From Mobiluncus sp963511525 (GTDB taxonomy: Bacteria > Actinomycetota > Actinomycetes > Actinomycetales > Actinomycetaceae), in NCBI RefSeq assembly GCF_963511525.1, contig NZ_CAUPIY010000015.1, forward strand, positions 1 through 53,036: DNA of 53,036 nt, given 5' to 3'. Numbering within the stretch: position 1 is the stretch's first letter; each line of letters starts with the position of its first letter. Positions 43,480 through 51,522 of this stretch are shown here, piece by piece. A program made the translations under genes and the position numbers. The notes beneath the pieces were generated by a model. The model worked only from the letters and a program-made list of their open reading frames with translations, had not been told where the DNA came from and did not search any database.

Positions 43480-44975
43480 GCGACAAATTGATGAGCTACG
43501 AAAAGACTACCGAACGTTTCGATCCCGTTTTGGGGTTGGAGGTTCACGTTGAGCTGGGCACGAAAACCAAGATGTTCGACGCGGCTCCCAATACTTTCGG
43601 GGGCGAACCGAACACAAACATCACCCCGGTTTCCCTGGGGTTGCCCGGATGCTTGCCGGTGGTGAACAAGCGTGCCGTGGAGTACGCGATTCGTATCGGT
43701 TTGGCGCTGAACTGCCAAATCGCCGAGTACTGCCGGTTCGCGCGGAAAAACTATTTCTATCCCGACCTGACTAAGGCATTCCAGACCTCCCAATATGATG
43801 AGCCAATCTGTTACGACGGCTGGCTCGATGTCGAGTTGGAGGACGGTAGCGTGTACCGGGTGGAAATCGAGCGTGCCCACATGGAGGAAGACGCCGGCAA
43901 GAACACCCATATTGGCGGGGAAGACGGCCGTATCCAAGGAGCGGATCACTCCCTGGTGGACTACAACCGCGCCGGAGTGCCGCTGGTAGAAATTGTTACC
44001 AGACCCATCACCGGGACCGGGAACCGCGCCCCCGAGGTTGCCGCCGCTTATGTGCGTACCTTGCGGGATATTTTCCGGGCTATCGGGGTCAGTGAAGCCC
44101 GGATGGAACGCGGCAATGTGCGCGCAGACGTGAACGTGTCTTTGCGCAATAAACCGGAGGACCCGATGGGGACTCGCACGGAAACCAAGAACGTGAACTC
44201 CTTTAGAGGCATCGAAAAAACCGTGCGCTACGAGATGCGTCGCCAAGCGGCAATCCTTGCCGAGGGCGGCAAGATTGTCCAGGAAACCCGCCACTACCAC
44301 GCGGCGGACGGGACGACCTCTTCGGGCCGCGAGAAATCCGATGCCGAGGATTACCGTTACTTCCCCGAACCGGATTTGGTGCCATTGGCGCCGAGCCGGG
44401 AATGGGTGGAGGAAATCCGTCAGACCCTGCCCGAACTTCCTGCCGTGAGGCGCAAGCGCCTGCAGGGTGTGTGGGGATTCACCGACATCGAAATGCGCGA
44501 CATTGTCAACGCCGGCGCGGTGGACCTCATTGAGGAAACGGTTTCAGCCGGAACCGACGCGGGCGGAGCTCGCAAGTGGTGGATGGGCGAAATCGCGCGT
44601 TTGGCAAAGGGCGAGGAAAAAGACCTGGAGGAAATGGCGATTACTCCCGCCCAAGTGGCCGAACTGCAAAGCCTCGTCGAGGACGGCAAGATTAACGACA
44701 AGTTGGCCAAACAGGTTATCGCGGGCGTGCTGGCAGGCGAGGGCAATCCCGGTGAAGTCGTGAAGGCACGTGGCTTGGAGGTCGTTTCCGACACGGGCGC
44801 TTTGGAAACTGCTGTGAAGCAGGCGATTGCTGATAACCCGGATGTCGTCGAAAAGATTAAAGGCGGCAAGATGGCGGCTATCGGTGCGCTGATGGGCCCG
44901 GTTATGAAAGCCACCCGCGGTCAAGCCGATGCCGGAACGGTAAAGTCCCTGATTGTAAGCGAACTCGGACTGTAA
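43476..44975 (+). CDS. gatB: Asp/Glu-tRNA amidotransferase subunit B
   Basis: It binds and phosphorylates the misacylated tRNA. GLEVHVELGTKTKMFD, the zinc-and-catalytic region FARKNYFYPDL, VDYNRAGVPLVEIVT and a C-terminal YqeY-like tail domain are visible. ATG 43476 is preferred over 43458 because GGAGG sits between them; this gives 499 residues. It is the end of the gatCAB operon, followed by a perfect bidirectional terminator shared with trpB. Confidence 0.96.
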   Translation: MSDKLMSYEKTTERFDPVLGLEVHVELGTKTKMFDAAPNTFGGEPNTNITPVSLGLPGCLPVVNKRAVEYAIRIGLALNCQIAEYCRFARKNYFYPDLTKAFQTSQYDEPICYDGWLDVELEDGSVYRVEIERAHMEEDAGKNTHIGGEDGRIQGADHSLVDYNRAGVPLVEIVTRPITGTGNRAPEVAAAYVRTLRDIFRAIGVSEARMERGNVRADVNVSLRNKPEDPMGTRTETKNVNSFRGIEKTVRYEMRRQAAILAEGGKIVQETRHYHAADGTTSSGREKSDAEDYRYFPEPDLVPLAPSREWVEEIRQTLPELPAVRRKRLQGVWGFTDIEMRDIVNAGAVDLIEETVSAGTDAGGARKWWMGEIARLAKGEEKDLEEMAITPAQVAELQSLVEDGKINDKLAKQVIAGVLAGEGNPGEVVKARGLEVVSDTGALETAVKQAIADNPDVVEKIKGGKMAAIGALMGPVMKATRGQADAGTVKSLIVSELGL

Positions 44976-44995
44976 CCGAATCCTATTTCACCTTT

Positions 44996-45041
44996 AAATG
45001 TTTTGTTCCCGAACCAAATGGTCCGGGAACAAAACATTTTT
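44996..45041. terminator. bidirectional terminator between gatB and trpB
   Basis: A perfect 16-bp stem (44996-45011 with 45024-45039, AAATGTTTTGTTCCCG) encloses a 12-base loop. T-rich tails are present in both directions (ATTTTTAG on plus). It serves the convergent gatB and trpB transcripts. Confidence 0.9.
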
Positions 45042-45052
45042 AGAGCTTTGGC

Positions 45053-46285
45053 CTATTTGACGTATTCCTCGCCGGTGCCGTAATGCTCAATCACGTAGTC
45101 GAGGTCCTTATCCCCGCGACCTGACAGGTTCACCAGGATGGATCCCGTCTTGCCCTTACGGGCTTCCTTGATGGCGTAAGCCAGAGCGTGAGAGCTTTCG
45201 ATGGCGGGGATAATGCCTTCCAAGCGCGAGAGCAAGAACAGGGCTTCAATAGCTTCCTCGTCTCGAATGGTCACGTAGTTGACGCGTTCCATATCGTGTA
45301 GCAGGGAGTGTTCGGGGCCAACCGAGGGGTAGTCCAGGCCGGAGGCGTTGGAATAGACCGGCGCGGGTTCCCCCTTTTCGTCCGCGAGCATAATTGAGTT
45401 GAATCCGTGCATCACGCCTTCGCCGCCGTAGGTAATGGAAGCCGCGTGATCACCCAATGCCGTGCCCCGGCCTTGTGGTTCCACGCCGTAAATCTCTACC
45501 GGATCGGCCAGGAAGGGGACAAACATGCCGATGGCGTTGGAACCGCCACCCACGCAGGCCATCACTTTATCCGGCAGATGTCCGGTCTGTTCCAGGAACT
45601 GAGCCCTGGCCTCGGCTCCAACCACCTCTTGAAAATCGCGCACCATAACTGGGAAAGGATGCGGACCGGCGGCGGTACCGATACAGTAAATCGCGTCGTG
45701 GTATTCCTCGGAATAAGCCATGAAAGCGGCGTCCACGGCTTCTTTCAGGGTCTTGAGACCCGCACTGACTGGAATCACGCGCGCGCCCAGCACTTTCATG
45801 CGCGCCACGTTCGGAGCCTGCTTAGCGATGTCGACTTCACCCATGTAGATGTCGCATTCCAGGCCGAAGTAGGCGGCGGCGGTGGCTAGGGCCACACCGT
45901 GCTGTCCGGCACCGGTTTCCGCGATGAGCTTCTTTTTTCCCATGTATTTTGCAAGCAGCCCCTCGCCCATGCAGTGATTGAGCTTGTGCGCCCCGGTATG
46001 GTTCAGGTCCTCGCGCTTCAGATAAATCTGGGTGCGGCCCAGTTTCTGACTCAGGCGCTGGCAGTGGTACACCGGGGTGGGCCGGCCCTGGAAATCCTTA
46101 CGAATGCGGCGCAGCTCGGCAATAAATTGGGCGGATTGAGCAATCGTCTGGTAGGCCTCGGCGTACTCGTCAAAGGCTTTGACCAGCTCCGGGTCCTGCA
46201 GGTAGTTGCCGCCGTATTTGCCGAAGTATCCCTTTTCGTCGGGGTATTCCTTGAGATAGTTGTCAAAATCGCGGTATTTGTTCAT
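45053..46285 (-). CDS. trpB: tryptophan synthase beta chain, stand-alone
   Basis: This PLP enzyme joins indole and serine to form tryptophan. The Schiff-base lysine is Lys101 in LNHTGAHKLN. The phosphate-binding GGGSNAIG, the ETGAGQHGVA loop and the IPAIESSHALAYA segment are all canonical TrpB1. ATG 46285 with GGAGG six bases upstream gives 410 residues; the open frame runs 35 codons further upstream without family similarity. No trpA or other trp gene is adjacent, so it may use imported or salvaged indole, or pair with a distant TrpA. Confidence 0.94.
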   Translation of the reverse strand: MNKYRDFDNYLKEYPDEKGYFGKYGGNYLQDPELVKAFDEYAEAYQTIAQSAQFIAELRRIRKDFQGRPTPVYHCQRLSQKLGRTQIYLKREDLNHTGAHKLNHCMGEGLLAKYMGKKKLIAETGAGQHGVALATAAAYFGLECDIYMGEVDIAKQAPNVARMKVLGARVIPVSAGLKTLKEAVDAAFMAYSEEYHDAIYCIGTAAGPHPFPVMVRDFQEVVGAEARAQFLEQTGHLPDKVMACVGGGSNAIGMFVPFLADPVEIYGVEPQGRGTALGDHAASITYGGEGVMHGFNSIMLADEKGEPAPVYSNASGLDYPSVGPEHSLLHDMERVNYVTIRDEEAIEALFLLSRLEGIIPAIESSHALAYAIKEARKGKTGSILVNLSGRGDKDLDYVIEHYGTGEEYVK

Positions 46286-46728
46286 CGTTTCCTCCAAAGT
46301 TTTCGCAATTCCATACTGAAACCGATTTGGTCCGAATCCGGACCGGTCACAAGATAAAGGTACGCAGTTTTTCGTTCGAAGTACAGTCATGTCCAGTATT
46401 CGAGCAGATTTGTCTCATATAATGAATCGACACCTGTCAGCGCTGGGTGTGGAGGTTTTGACCTTCGGATCGGGGAAGGGTAGTTAAATCCGTCTTTAGG
46501 TTACATCTATTTTGCATAATCAGCTCGAATTAGAATTGTCAATGTTATTTAAAAATCTACATATATGCTTTTTAATATAAGCAATTAATACGTTTTGTTA
46601 TTATTGCAAGGTTCTGAACTGCGGAAACGCCGGTTGTTAAGGTTAGGGTTTACAATCGAGAAAAAATAGTTGACAGTTGTAATTAAGACTTATTCATTTC
46701 TGTTACTTATCCCGAAAGGAAAGAAGCC
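46286..46728. other. 443-base intergenic region, AT-rich on its right side
   Basis: The left part (46286-46470) is the trpB leader and includes a hairpin GGTCCG/CGGACC (46329-46344). From about 46485 to 46700 the DNA becomes strongly AT-rich compared with the rest of the window, with runs such as TTTAATATAAGC. The right end carries the DUF1540 promoter. I see no coding frame, tRNA or known riboswitch. Confidence 0.6.
46670..46696 (+). promoter_or_regulatory. promoter of the DUF1540 gene
   Basis: A perfect -35 TTGACA (46670-46675) is followed at 15 bp by TATTCA (46691-46696). TAAGGTTAGG (46638-46647), upstream, matches one half of the DtxR/IdeR iron-box consensus, but the other half is poor. 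Confidence 0.45.
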
Positions 46729-46998
46729 ATGAGTACTCAACCAGTAGTTAGTGATTGCGCAGTATCCGATTGCTCTTACAACCACGACGGCTGCCAAGCC
46801 ACCGCGATGACCATGGGCACCAAGGGCTGCTCCACCTTTATTGCCTTGCCTCAGGTCGGAGGCCTCGGAAAGCAAGCCGCGGTCGGGGCTTGCCAGAAAT
46901 CCGACTGCAGCTTCAATGAGCACCTGGAGTGTCAGGCGACTGCCGTCAAAGTTGGTGGAAAGACAGGCGAGTGCCTTACCTATAACCGCGCTGCTTAG
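46729..46998 (+). CDS. small protein with two DUF1540 domains, eight cysteines
   Basis: The 89-residue protein consists of two copies of the DUF1540 unit. Copy 1 has Cys10, Cys15, Cys22 and Cys34; copy 2 has Cys55, Cys60, Cys68 and Cys82. Each follows the pattern C-x4-C-x-[YF]-N-x(3,4)-C-x-A-x(n)-C. There is no signal peptide, so the cysteines are likely to be reduced and available for metal. The family has no established function; a metal-binding or storage role is inferred from the spacing. AAAGGAAAG precedes the ATG, a strong -35 lies upstream and a 14-bp terminator follows, so it is a well-insulated single-gene unit. Confidence 0.87.
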   Translation: MSTQPVVSDCAVSDCSYNHDGCQATAMTMGTKGCSTFIALPQVGGLGKQAAVGACQKSDCSFNEHLECQATAVKVGGKTGECLTYNRAA

Positions 46999-47021
46999 AT
47001 TTCCCCTATAAATACATAAAT

Positions 47022-47063
47022 CTGTGTGTGCGAACAGACGCTGGTTCGCACACACAGCTGTTT
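47022..47063 (+). terminator. terminator of the DUF1540 gene
   Basis: A 14-bp stem (47022-47035 with 47044-47057, CTGTGTGTGCGAAC) with an 8-base loop is followed by CTGTTTTTA. Confidence 0.88.
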
Positions 47064-47119
47064 TTAGACCTTAACTATTTTGAATATTCTGTATCCCCGT
47101 GAGCTAGGTGGGGCTACAT

Positions 47120-47125
47120 TAGAAT
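47120..47125 (+). promoter_or_regulatory. -10 element of the AGE-family gene
   Basis: TAGAAT ends seven bases before the ATG at 47133, the same layout as argC and gatC. No ribosome site is present, so a leaderless mRNA is likely. Confidence 0.5.
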
Positions 47126-47132
47126 TTCAGTC

Positions 47133-48413
47133 ATGTGTGAAATTCTTGATTTGCGTTCTTTGGCTGCCCGTGAGCTTCCAGCGTTGTGTGAATTCGGCAT
47201 GAAATCTAAGGTTCCCGCCGGATTTGGTTATCTCGGTCCGAATGGTGACATCATGCCCGAGCTAGGGGCACAACTGTGGATTAATTGCCGAATGACGCAT
47301 ATGTTTTCGCTGTTCACCCTGGCGGGGATACATCCCGAGCAATCCCGCGAACTGGCTACTCACGGGATTCATGCCCTGCGGGAATACTTTGCGGACCATG
47401 AACACGGCGGTTGGTTTTCTTGGATTGAAACCGAACTCGATGCGTCAGGGCAGTCTCGACCCAACCTCGTGAAAGGACCCCGTAAGGAAGCCTATGCACA
47501 TGCGTTCGTGATTGTCGCGGCCAGTTCCGCCACTGTCGCGGAAATTCCGGGGGCGCGCGAACTGCTGGACGAAGCCAGGCGCATCCAGGATGCTTACTGG
47601 TGGGACGAATCAGCGGGGAGAGCCCGAGAATCTTACGCTAGGGACTGGACAGAGCTGGAAGACTACCGCGGTGCGAACGCGAATATGCACACTTTGGAGT
47701 CGTGCCTGGCAGCTTTCGATGCGACTGCAGACACCGAATACCTGCGGCGGGGTGCGTCCATTGCCACGAAAATTATTAATGAGTCAGCGAGGGAATACGA
47801 CTGGAGAATCCCCGAACATTACACCAGTAACTGGCGTATAGACTCTGATTACAACCGCGATAAGCCGAACGATCCTTTCCGTCCGTGGGGAGCCACGCCG
47901 GGCCACGGTTTTGAGTGGGCACGTCTGATTTTGCAGCTCCAGGGCGCAGCCGAGGCTGCTGGGTTAGATTTGAATTTGGATTGGGTTCACGAGGCCGCAG
48001 CGGGACTTTACCGTACCGCGCTGGCGGCGTGGGGTAGCGATGGCGCCGATGGGATTCCCTACACGACAGACTTCGAGGGCCGCCCGGTTTCCTCCCAGCG
48101 GATGCACTGGGTCATTTGCGAAGCTATCGGGGTAAGCCTGGTGATTTCTAAGCTCGCCGCTCGCTTTAGTTCAGATTCCCAACTTCCGCAGTTGGCCCAG
48201 CAGTGGGCTGACAAGTTTTGTGTTTACGCGCAAGACAAATTCATTCAACATCCAGGACAATGGTCCCATGAACTTGACGTGAATAATCAGCCCGCCTGCG
48301 TCACCTGGGTTGGAAAAGCGGACATTTACCATGCGGGACAAGCAATGTTCCTGGTTAACCTGCCGGCACAACCGGGGTTTGCCGCGGCGTTGAAACAGTC
48401 AAAATCTGCCTGA
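47133..48413 (+). CDS. AGE-family sugar isomerase/epimerase (YihS-like)
   Basis: It is an (alpha/alpha)6-barrel enzyme of the N-acylglucosamine 2-epimerase family, closest in motif layout to YihS-type aldose-ketose isomerases acting on mannose or sulfoquinovose. Active-site residues line up as Arg53 (NCRMTH), His186 (NANMHTLE), His258 and Glu261 (PGHGFEWA) and His400 (DIYHAGQA). The 426 residues are complete and lack a signal peptide. It precedes a sugar ABC importer by 144 bases, which suggests that it handles the imported sugar. The actual substrate is unknown. Confidence 0.85.
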   Translation: MCEILDLRSLAARELPALCEFGMKSKVPAGFGYLGPNGDIMPELGAQLWINCRMTHMFSLFTLAGIHPEQSRELATHGIHALREYFADHEHGGWFSWIETELDASGQSRPNLVKGPRKEAYAHAFVIVAASSATVAEIPGARELLDEARRIQDAYWWDESAGRARESYARDWTELEDYRGANANMHTLESCLAAFDATADTEYLRRGASIATKIINESAREYDWRIPEHYTSNWRIDSDYNRDKPNDPFRPWGATPGHGFEWARLILQLQGAAEAAGLDLNLDWVHEAAAGLYRTALAAWGSDGADGIPYTTDFEGRPVSSQRMHWVICEAIGVSLVISKLAARFSSDSQLPQLAQQWADKFCVYAQDKFIQHPGQWSHELDVNNQPACVTWVGKADIYHAGQAMFLVNLPAQPGFAAALKQSKSA

Positions 48414-48455
48414 AATAGGCTCAGAAATACTTGAAATATCAAAGATGGCTGAGAA

Positions 48456-48510
48456 TTGATACCGATTACACAAATAGGTAGACTTTCGTTCGGCTTGTGA
48501 ACGTATTCAC
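48456..48510 (+). promoter_or_regulatory. promoter and palindromic operator of the sugar ABC operon
   Basis: TTGATA (48456-48461) and TAGACT (48479-48484) are 17 bp apart. Just after the expected start site lies GTGAACGTATTCAC (48497-48510), an inverted repeat resembling LacI-family sugar operators. A repressor bound there would block the importer genes. Confidence 0.6.
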
Positions 48511-48557
48511 GCAAGAACTCGGTGTAATTGGCCAGACAGTGAAGTCTAGGAGCAGAA

Positions 48558-50126
48558 GTGAACGAATCTAAGGATGTAGGCAACATTTTAGAGATGCGCC
48601 ACATCACCAAGGAATTCCCCGGTGTCAAAGCGCTTGATGATGTTAATTTCCAGGTCAAACAGGGCACTATCCACTCCCTGTGTGGTGAAAACGGTGCCGG
48701 TAAATCTACCCTGATGAAAGTGCTGTCTGGAGTATGGCCCCATGGAACCTATCAGGGGGACATCGTCTACCAAGGCGAGGTTCGCCGTTTTAAGAACATC
48801 CGAGAGTCGGAAGCGGCCGGGATTGGTATCATCCACCAGGAACTCGCACTGATTCCTGAACTCTCAATTGCAGAAAATATTTTCTTGGGCAACGAAATTA
48901 AGCAGGGCGTAGGCATAGATTGGTTCCAGACTAGAAAACGCGCCGTGGAATTACTTCGGGAAGTGGGTCTCGACGATGACCCGGATACCCCTATCAAAGA
49001 GATTGGGGTGGGCAAGCAGCAGCTGGTGGAGATAGCCAAGGCTCTGTCCAAGAACGTGAAACTACTAATCCTTGATGAGCCGACTTCCGCACTGAACGAG
49101 GAAGAATCGGCCCATTTGTTGGACCTGATGCGCCAGCAGCGTCAAAGCGGTATCAGCCAGATTATGATTTCTCACAAACTCAATGAAATCGCTGCTATTT
49201 CTGACGCGATTACCGTGATACGTGACGGAAAAACGATTGAGACTATGGAAGTTAAAGACGGTGACGTCGACGAGGACCGCATCATTCACTCCATGGTGGG
49301 TCGGCCTTTGGACAATCGTTTCCCCGACCGTGATCCGCATATTGGCGAAGTGCTGTTTGAGATTAGAGACTGGAGAGTGTATCACCCGGTCAATACCGAG
49401 CGGCTCATCTGTAAAAACTCGAATATCCAGGTACGCAGTGGAGAAGTCGTGGGCCTGGCGGGGTTGATGGGTTCGGGGCGTACCGAGTTGGCACGTTCAG
49501 TTTTTGGCCATTCCTATGGAATTTTTGAGTCTGGTCAAACGTTCATGGAAGGTAAAGAAATCTTTATGAGGTCGGTTCCAGCCGCTATTGAAGCCGGACT
49601 GGCCTATCTTCCGGAGGACCGAAAGGTGCAGGGGCTAAACCTTCTGGATGACATCAAAGGTGAAGTTATCTCTGCGAAACTAAAGAAAGCTACCGGCAAC
49701 ACACGCGCGATTGATTGGCACACAGTCCGTCAGACGGCTGAGGAGTATCGCCAGAACTTGCGTATCAAGAGCCCTTCAATCGATAACCTCATATCGTCAC
49801 TTTCCGGTGGAAATATGCAAAAGGTCGTGCTTGCTAAATGGATGTACACCGACCCGAAGGTATTGATTCTGGATGAGCCGACACGTGGGATTGATGTGGG
49901 CGCCAAATTTGAGATTTACACGCTCATCGGCAAACTTGCTGCCGCTGGAATCGGTGTCATCGTGATTTCTTCAGAACTTCCGGAGCTACTGGGCATTACA
50001 GACCGTATCTATACGATTTTTGAAGGAAAAGTCACCGGTGTATTCGATACGAAAGATGCCGACCAAGAGTCGCTCATGCGTCTCATGAACCCCACAACTT
50101 CTAAATCCGGCAGTGCTGCCGCCTAA
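48558..50126 (+). CDS. mmsA: sugar ABC transporter ATP-binding protein, two ATPase domains (MmsA/GguA-like)
   Basis: It powers monosaccharide import and has two fused ABC domains. In domain 1, Walker A is GENGAGKST (43-51), and LLILDEPTSAL and IHQEL are visible. Domain 2 has a modified P-loop, GLMGSGRTEL, with Arg in place of Lys, an intact signature LSGGNMQK and Walker B VLILDEPTRGIDVG; this asymmetry is normal for the CUT2 family. The 522 residues and sequence style are those of MmsA/GguA. The start is GTG at 48558 with AGGAG upstream. It is first in the mmsA-mmsB-chvE operon. Confidence 0.92.
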   Translation: MNESKDVGNILEMRHITKEFPGVKALDDVNFQVKQGTIHSLCGENGAGKSTLMKVLSGVWPHGTYQGDIVYQGEVRRFKNIRESEAAGIGIIHQELALIPELSIAENIFLGNEIKQGVGIDWFQTRKRAVELLREVGLDDDPDTPIKEIGVGKQQLVEIAKALSKNVKLLILDEPTSALNEEESAHLLDLMRQQRQSGISQIMISHKLNEIAAISDAITVIRDGKTIETMEVKDGDVDEDRIIHSMVGRPLDNRFPDRDPHIGEVLFEIRDWRVYHPVNTERLICKNSNIQVRSGEVVGLAGLMGSGRTELARSVFGHSYGIFESGQTFMEGKEIFMRSVPAAIEAGLAYLPEDRKVQGLNLLDDIKGEVISAKLKKATGNTRAIDWHTVRQTAEEYRQNLRIKSPSIDNLISSLSGGNMQKVVLAKWMYTDPKVLILDEPTRGIDVGAKFEIYTLIGKLAAAGIGVIVISSELPELLGITDRIYTIFEGKVTGVFDTKDADQESLMRLMNPTTSKSGSAAA

Positions 50127-50144
50127 CAGGGAGGAAAATTACCA

Positions 50145-51452
50145 ATGCCAGCATTGAAACAACTACTAGGCGGCAACCTGCGCCAATTGGCTATGGTTAT
50201 CGTCTTGATTCTGGAAATTCTTTTATTCCAGTTCCTGACGGGCGGCACCGTTCTTTCCGCTCAAAACTTGCAAAACGTCCTTTCTGGAAACACCTACGTG
50301 CTGATTCTGGCAATGGGCATGGTGCTGGTGATTATCGCTGGACACATCGACCTGTCAGTTGGTTCGGTGGCGGCCGTAATTGGCATTGTGCTGGCGAAGG
50401 TCACATCTGAGCAATCCGGAGCGGGGTTGCCTTGGTGGCTTGGCATCGGTGTCGCGCTGATTGTGGGTGTGATTATCGGTAGCTGGCATGGATTCTGGGT
50501 TGCCATCGTGGGGGTTCCCGCCTTCGTTGTGACCTTGGGCGGTATGTTGTTGTTCCGCGGGATGAACCAGTTTATTGGCAAGTCCCTGTCGATTCCTGTT
50601 CCGGATCAGGTGAAATTTATCGGTGCCGGCTATATGAATTGGTTGCCGCCTATAGCCATAGGTAATTGGATAATTAACTCGGAAACCATCATCTTAGCCA
50701 TGATTGCCGCTCTCCTGATGGTGTTCATGCGCACCCGCAAGCGTGTCCGTCTGGCGAAGGCTGGAGCAGAACTGCCCGCTAGCTGGATTTTTGTGGTTCA
50801 GGTGGTCTTTACTTGCATTATTATCCTGCTGTTTGGATGGATTTTTGCGACTGGACGACCGGGGACTTCCCTGCCTATCTCTGGCATCATCGTGATTTTG
50901 CTGTTCCTGTTCTACAACTTCCTGTCTCGCAACACTCCTCTTGGGCGAGGCATCTACGCCGTAGGCGGTAACCGCGTGGCCGCGGCATTAACCGGTATCT
51001 CGGTGAGGAAAGTGAACTTCTTTGTAATGTTCAACTCCTCGGTCCTGGCAGCTATCGCGGCGGTGTGCTTCGTGGGACGTTCCGGAGCATCTACACCGTT
51101 TGATGGCAACTTATGGGAGCTTGATGCCATCGCCTCCGTATTTATCGGTGGCGCTTCAGTCTGGGGCGGTATTGGTACTTTGGGTGGCACTATGGTGGGT
51201 GCTTTGGTGATGGCTTTCCTGAACAACGGTTTGCAGCTGCTTGGCGTGGGCACAGACTGGACTCAGATGATTAAAGGTCTGGTGCTGCTTCTTGCCGTAG
51301 CCTTTGACGTACTGTCCAAGAAACAGGGCAAACCTTCGATTATTGGCCTATTCAGTGCCACTCGCAAACGTAACCAAGCATCGTCCGACACGGCGCTTGT
51401 GCCTGAAAATGACTCGAAAAAAGAATCGCCTGAGCAGGAAGCGAAGGCCTAA
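50145..51452 (+). CDS. mmsB: sugar ABC transporter permease (MmsB/GguB-like)
   Basis: It is the channel subunit of the CUT2 importer. About 10-12 hydrophobic segments are visible. Family landmarks are HIDLSVGSVAAVIG, FVVTLGGMLLFRG, GNRVAAALTGI and the C-terminal FIGGASVWGGIGTLGG. The 435 residues include a charged C-terminal tail rich in E, K and S. It lies 18 bases after mmsA with GGGAGGA upstream. It pairs with the binding protein encoded next. Confidence 0.92.
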   Translation: MPALKQLLGGNLRQLAMVIVLILEILLFQFLTGGTVLSAQNLQNVLSGNTYVLILAMGMVLVIIAGHIDLSVGSVAAVIGIVLAKVTSEQSGAGLPWWLGIGVALIVGVIIGSWHGFWVAIVGVPAFVVTLGGMLLFRGMNQFIGKSLSIPVPDQVKFIGAGYMNWLPPIAIGNWIINSETIILAMIAALLMVFMRTRKRVRLAKAGAELPASWIFVVQVVFTCIIILLFGWIFATGRPGTSLPISGIIVILLFLFYNFLSRNTPLGRGIYAVGGNRVAAALTGISVRKVNFFVMFNSSVLAAIAAVCFVGRSGASTPFDGNLWELDAIASVFIGGASVWGGIGTLGGTMVGALVMAFLNNGLQLLGVGTDWTQMIKGLVLLLAVAFDVLSKKQGKPSIIGLFSATRKRNQASSDTALVPENDSKKESPEQEAKA

Positions 51453-51522
51453 TTAGTCACAAAGAACTTGGGCAACTGCCCAAACCTGGGGCACCAGGAC
51501 TCGACACAAAAGTGAGGTAACC

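Noticed and set aside
43104..44300. 398-codon minus frame spanning the gatA/gatB junction
   Set aside because: It crosses two conserved coupled genes and has no recognisable product.
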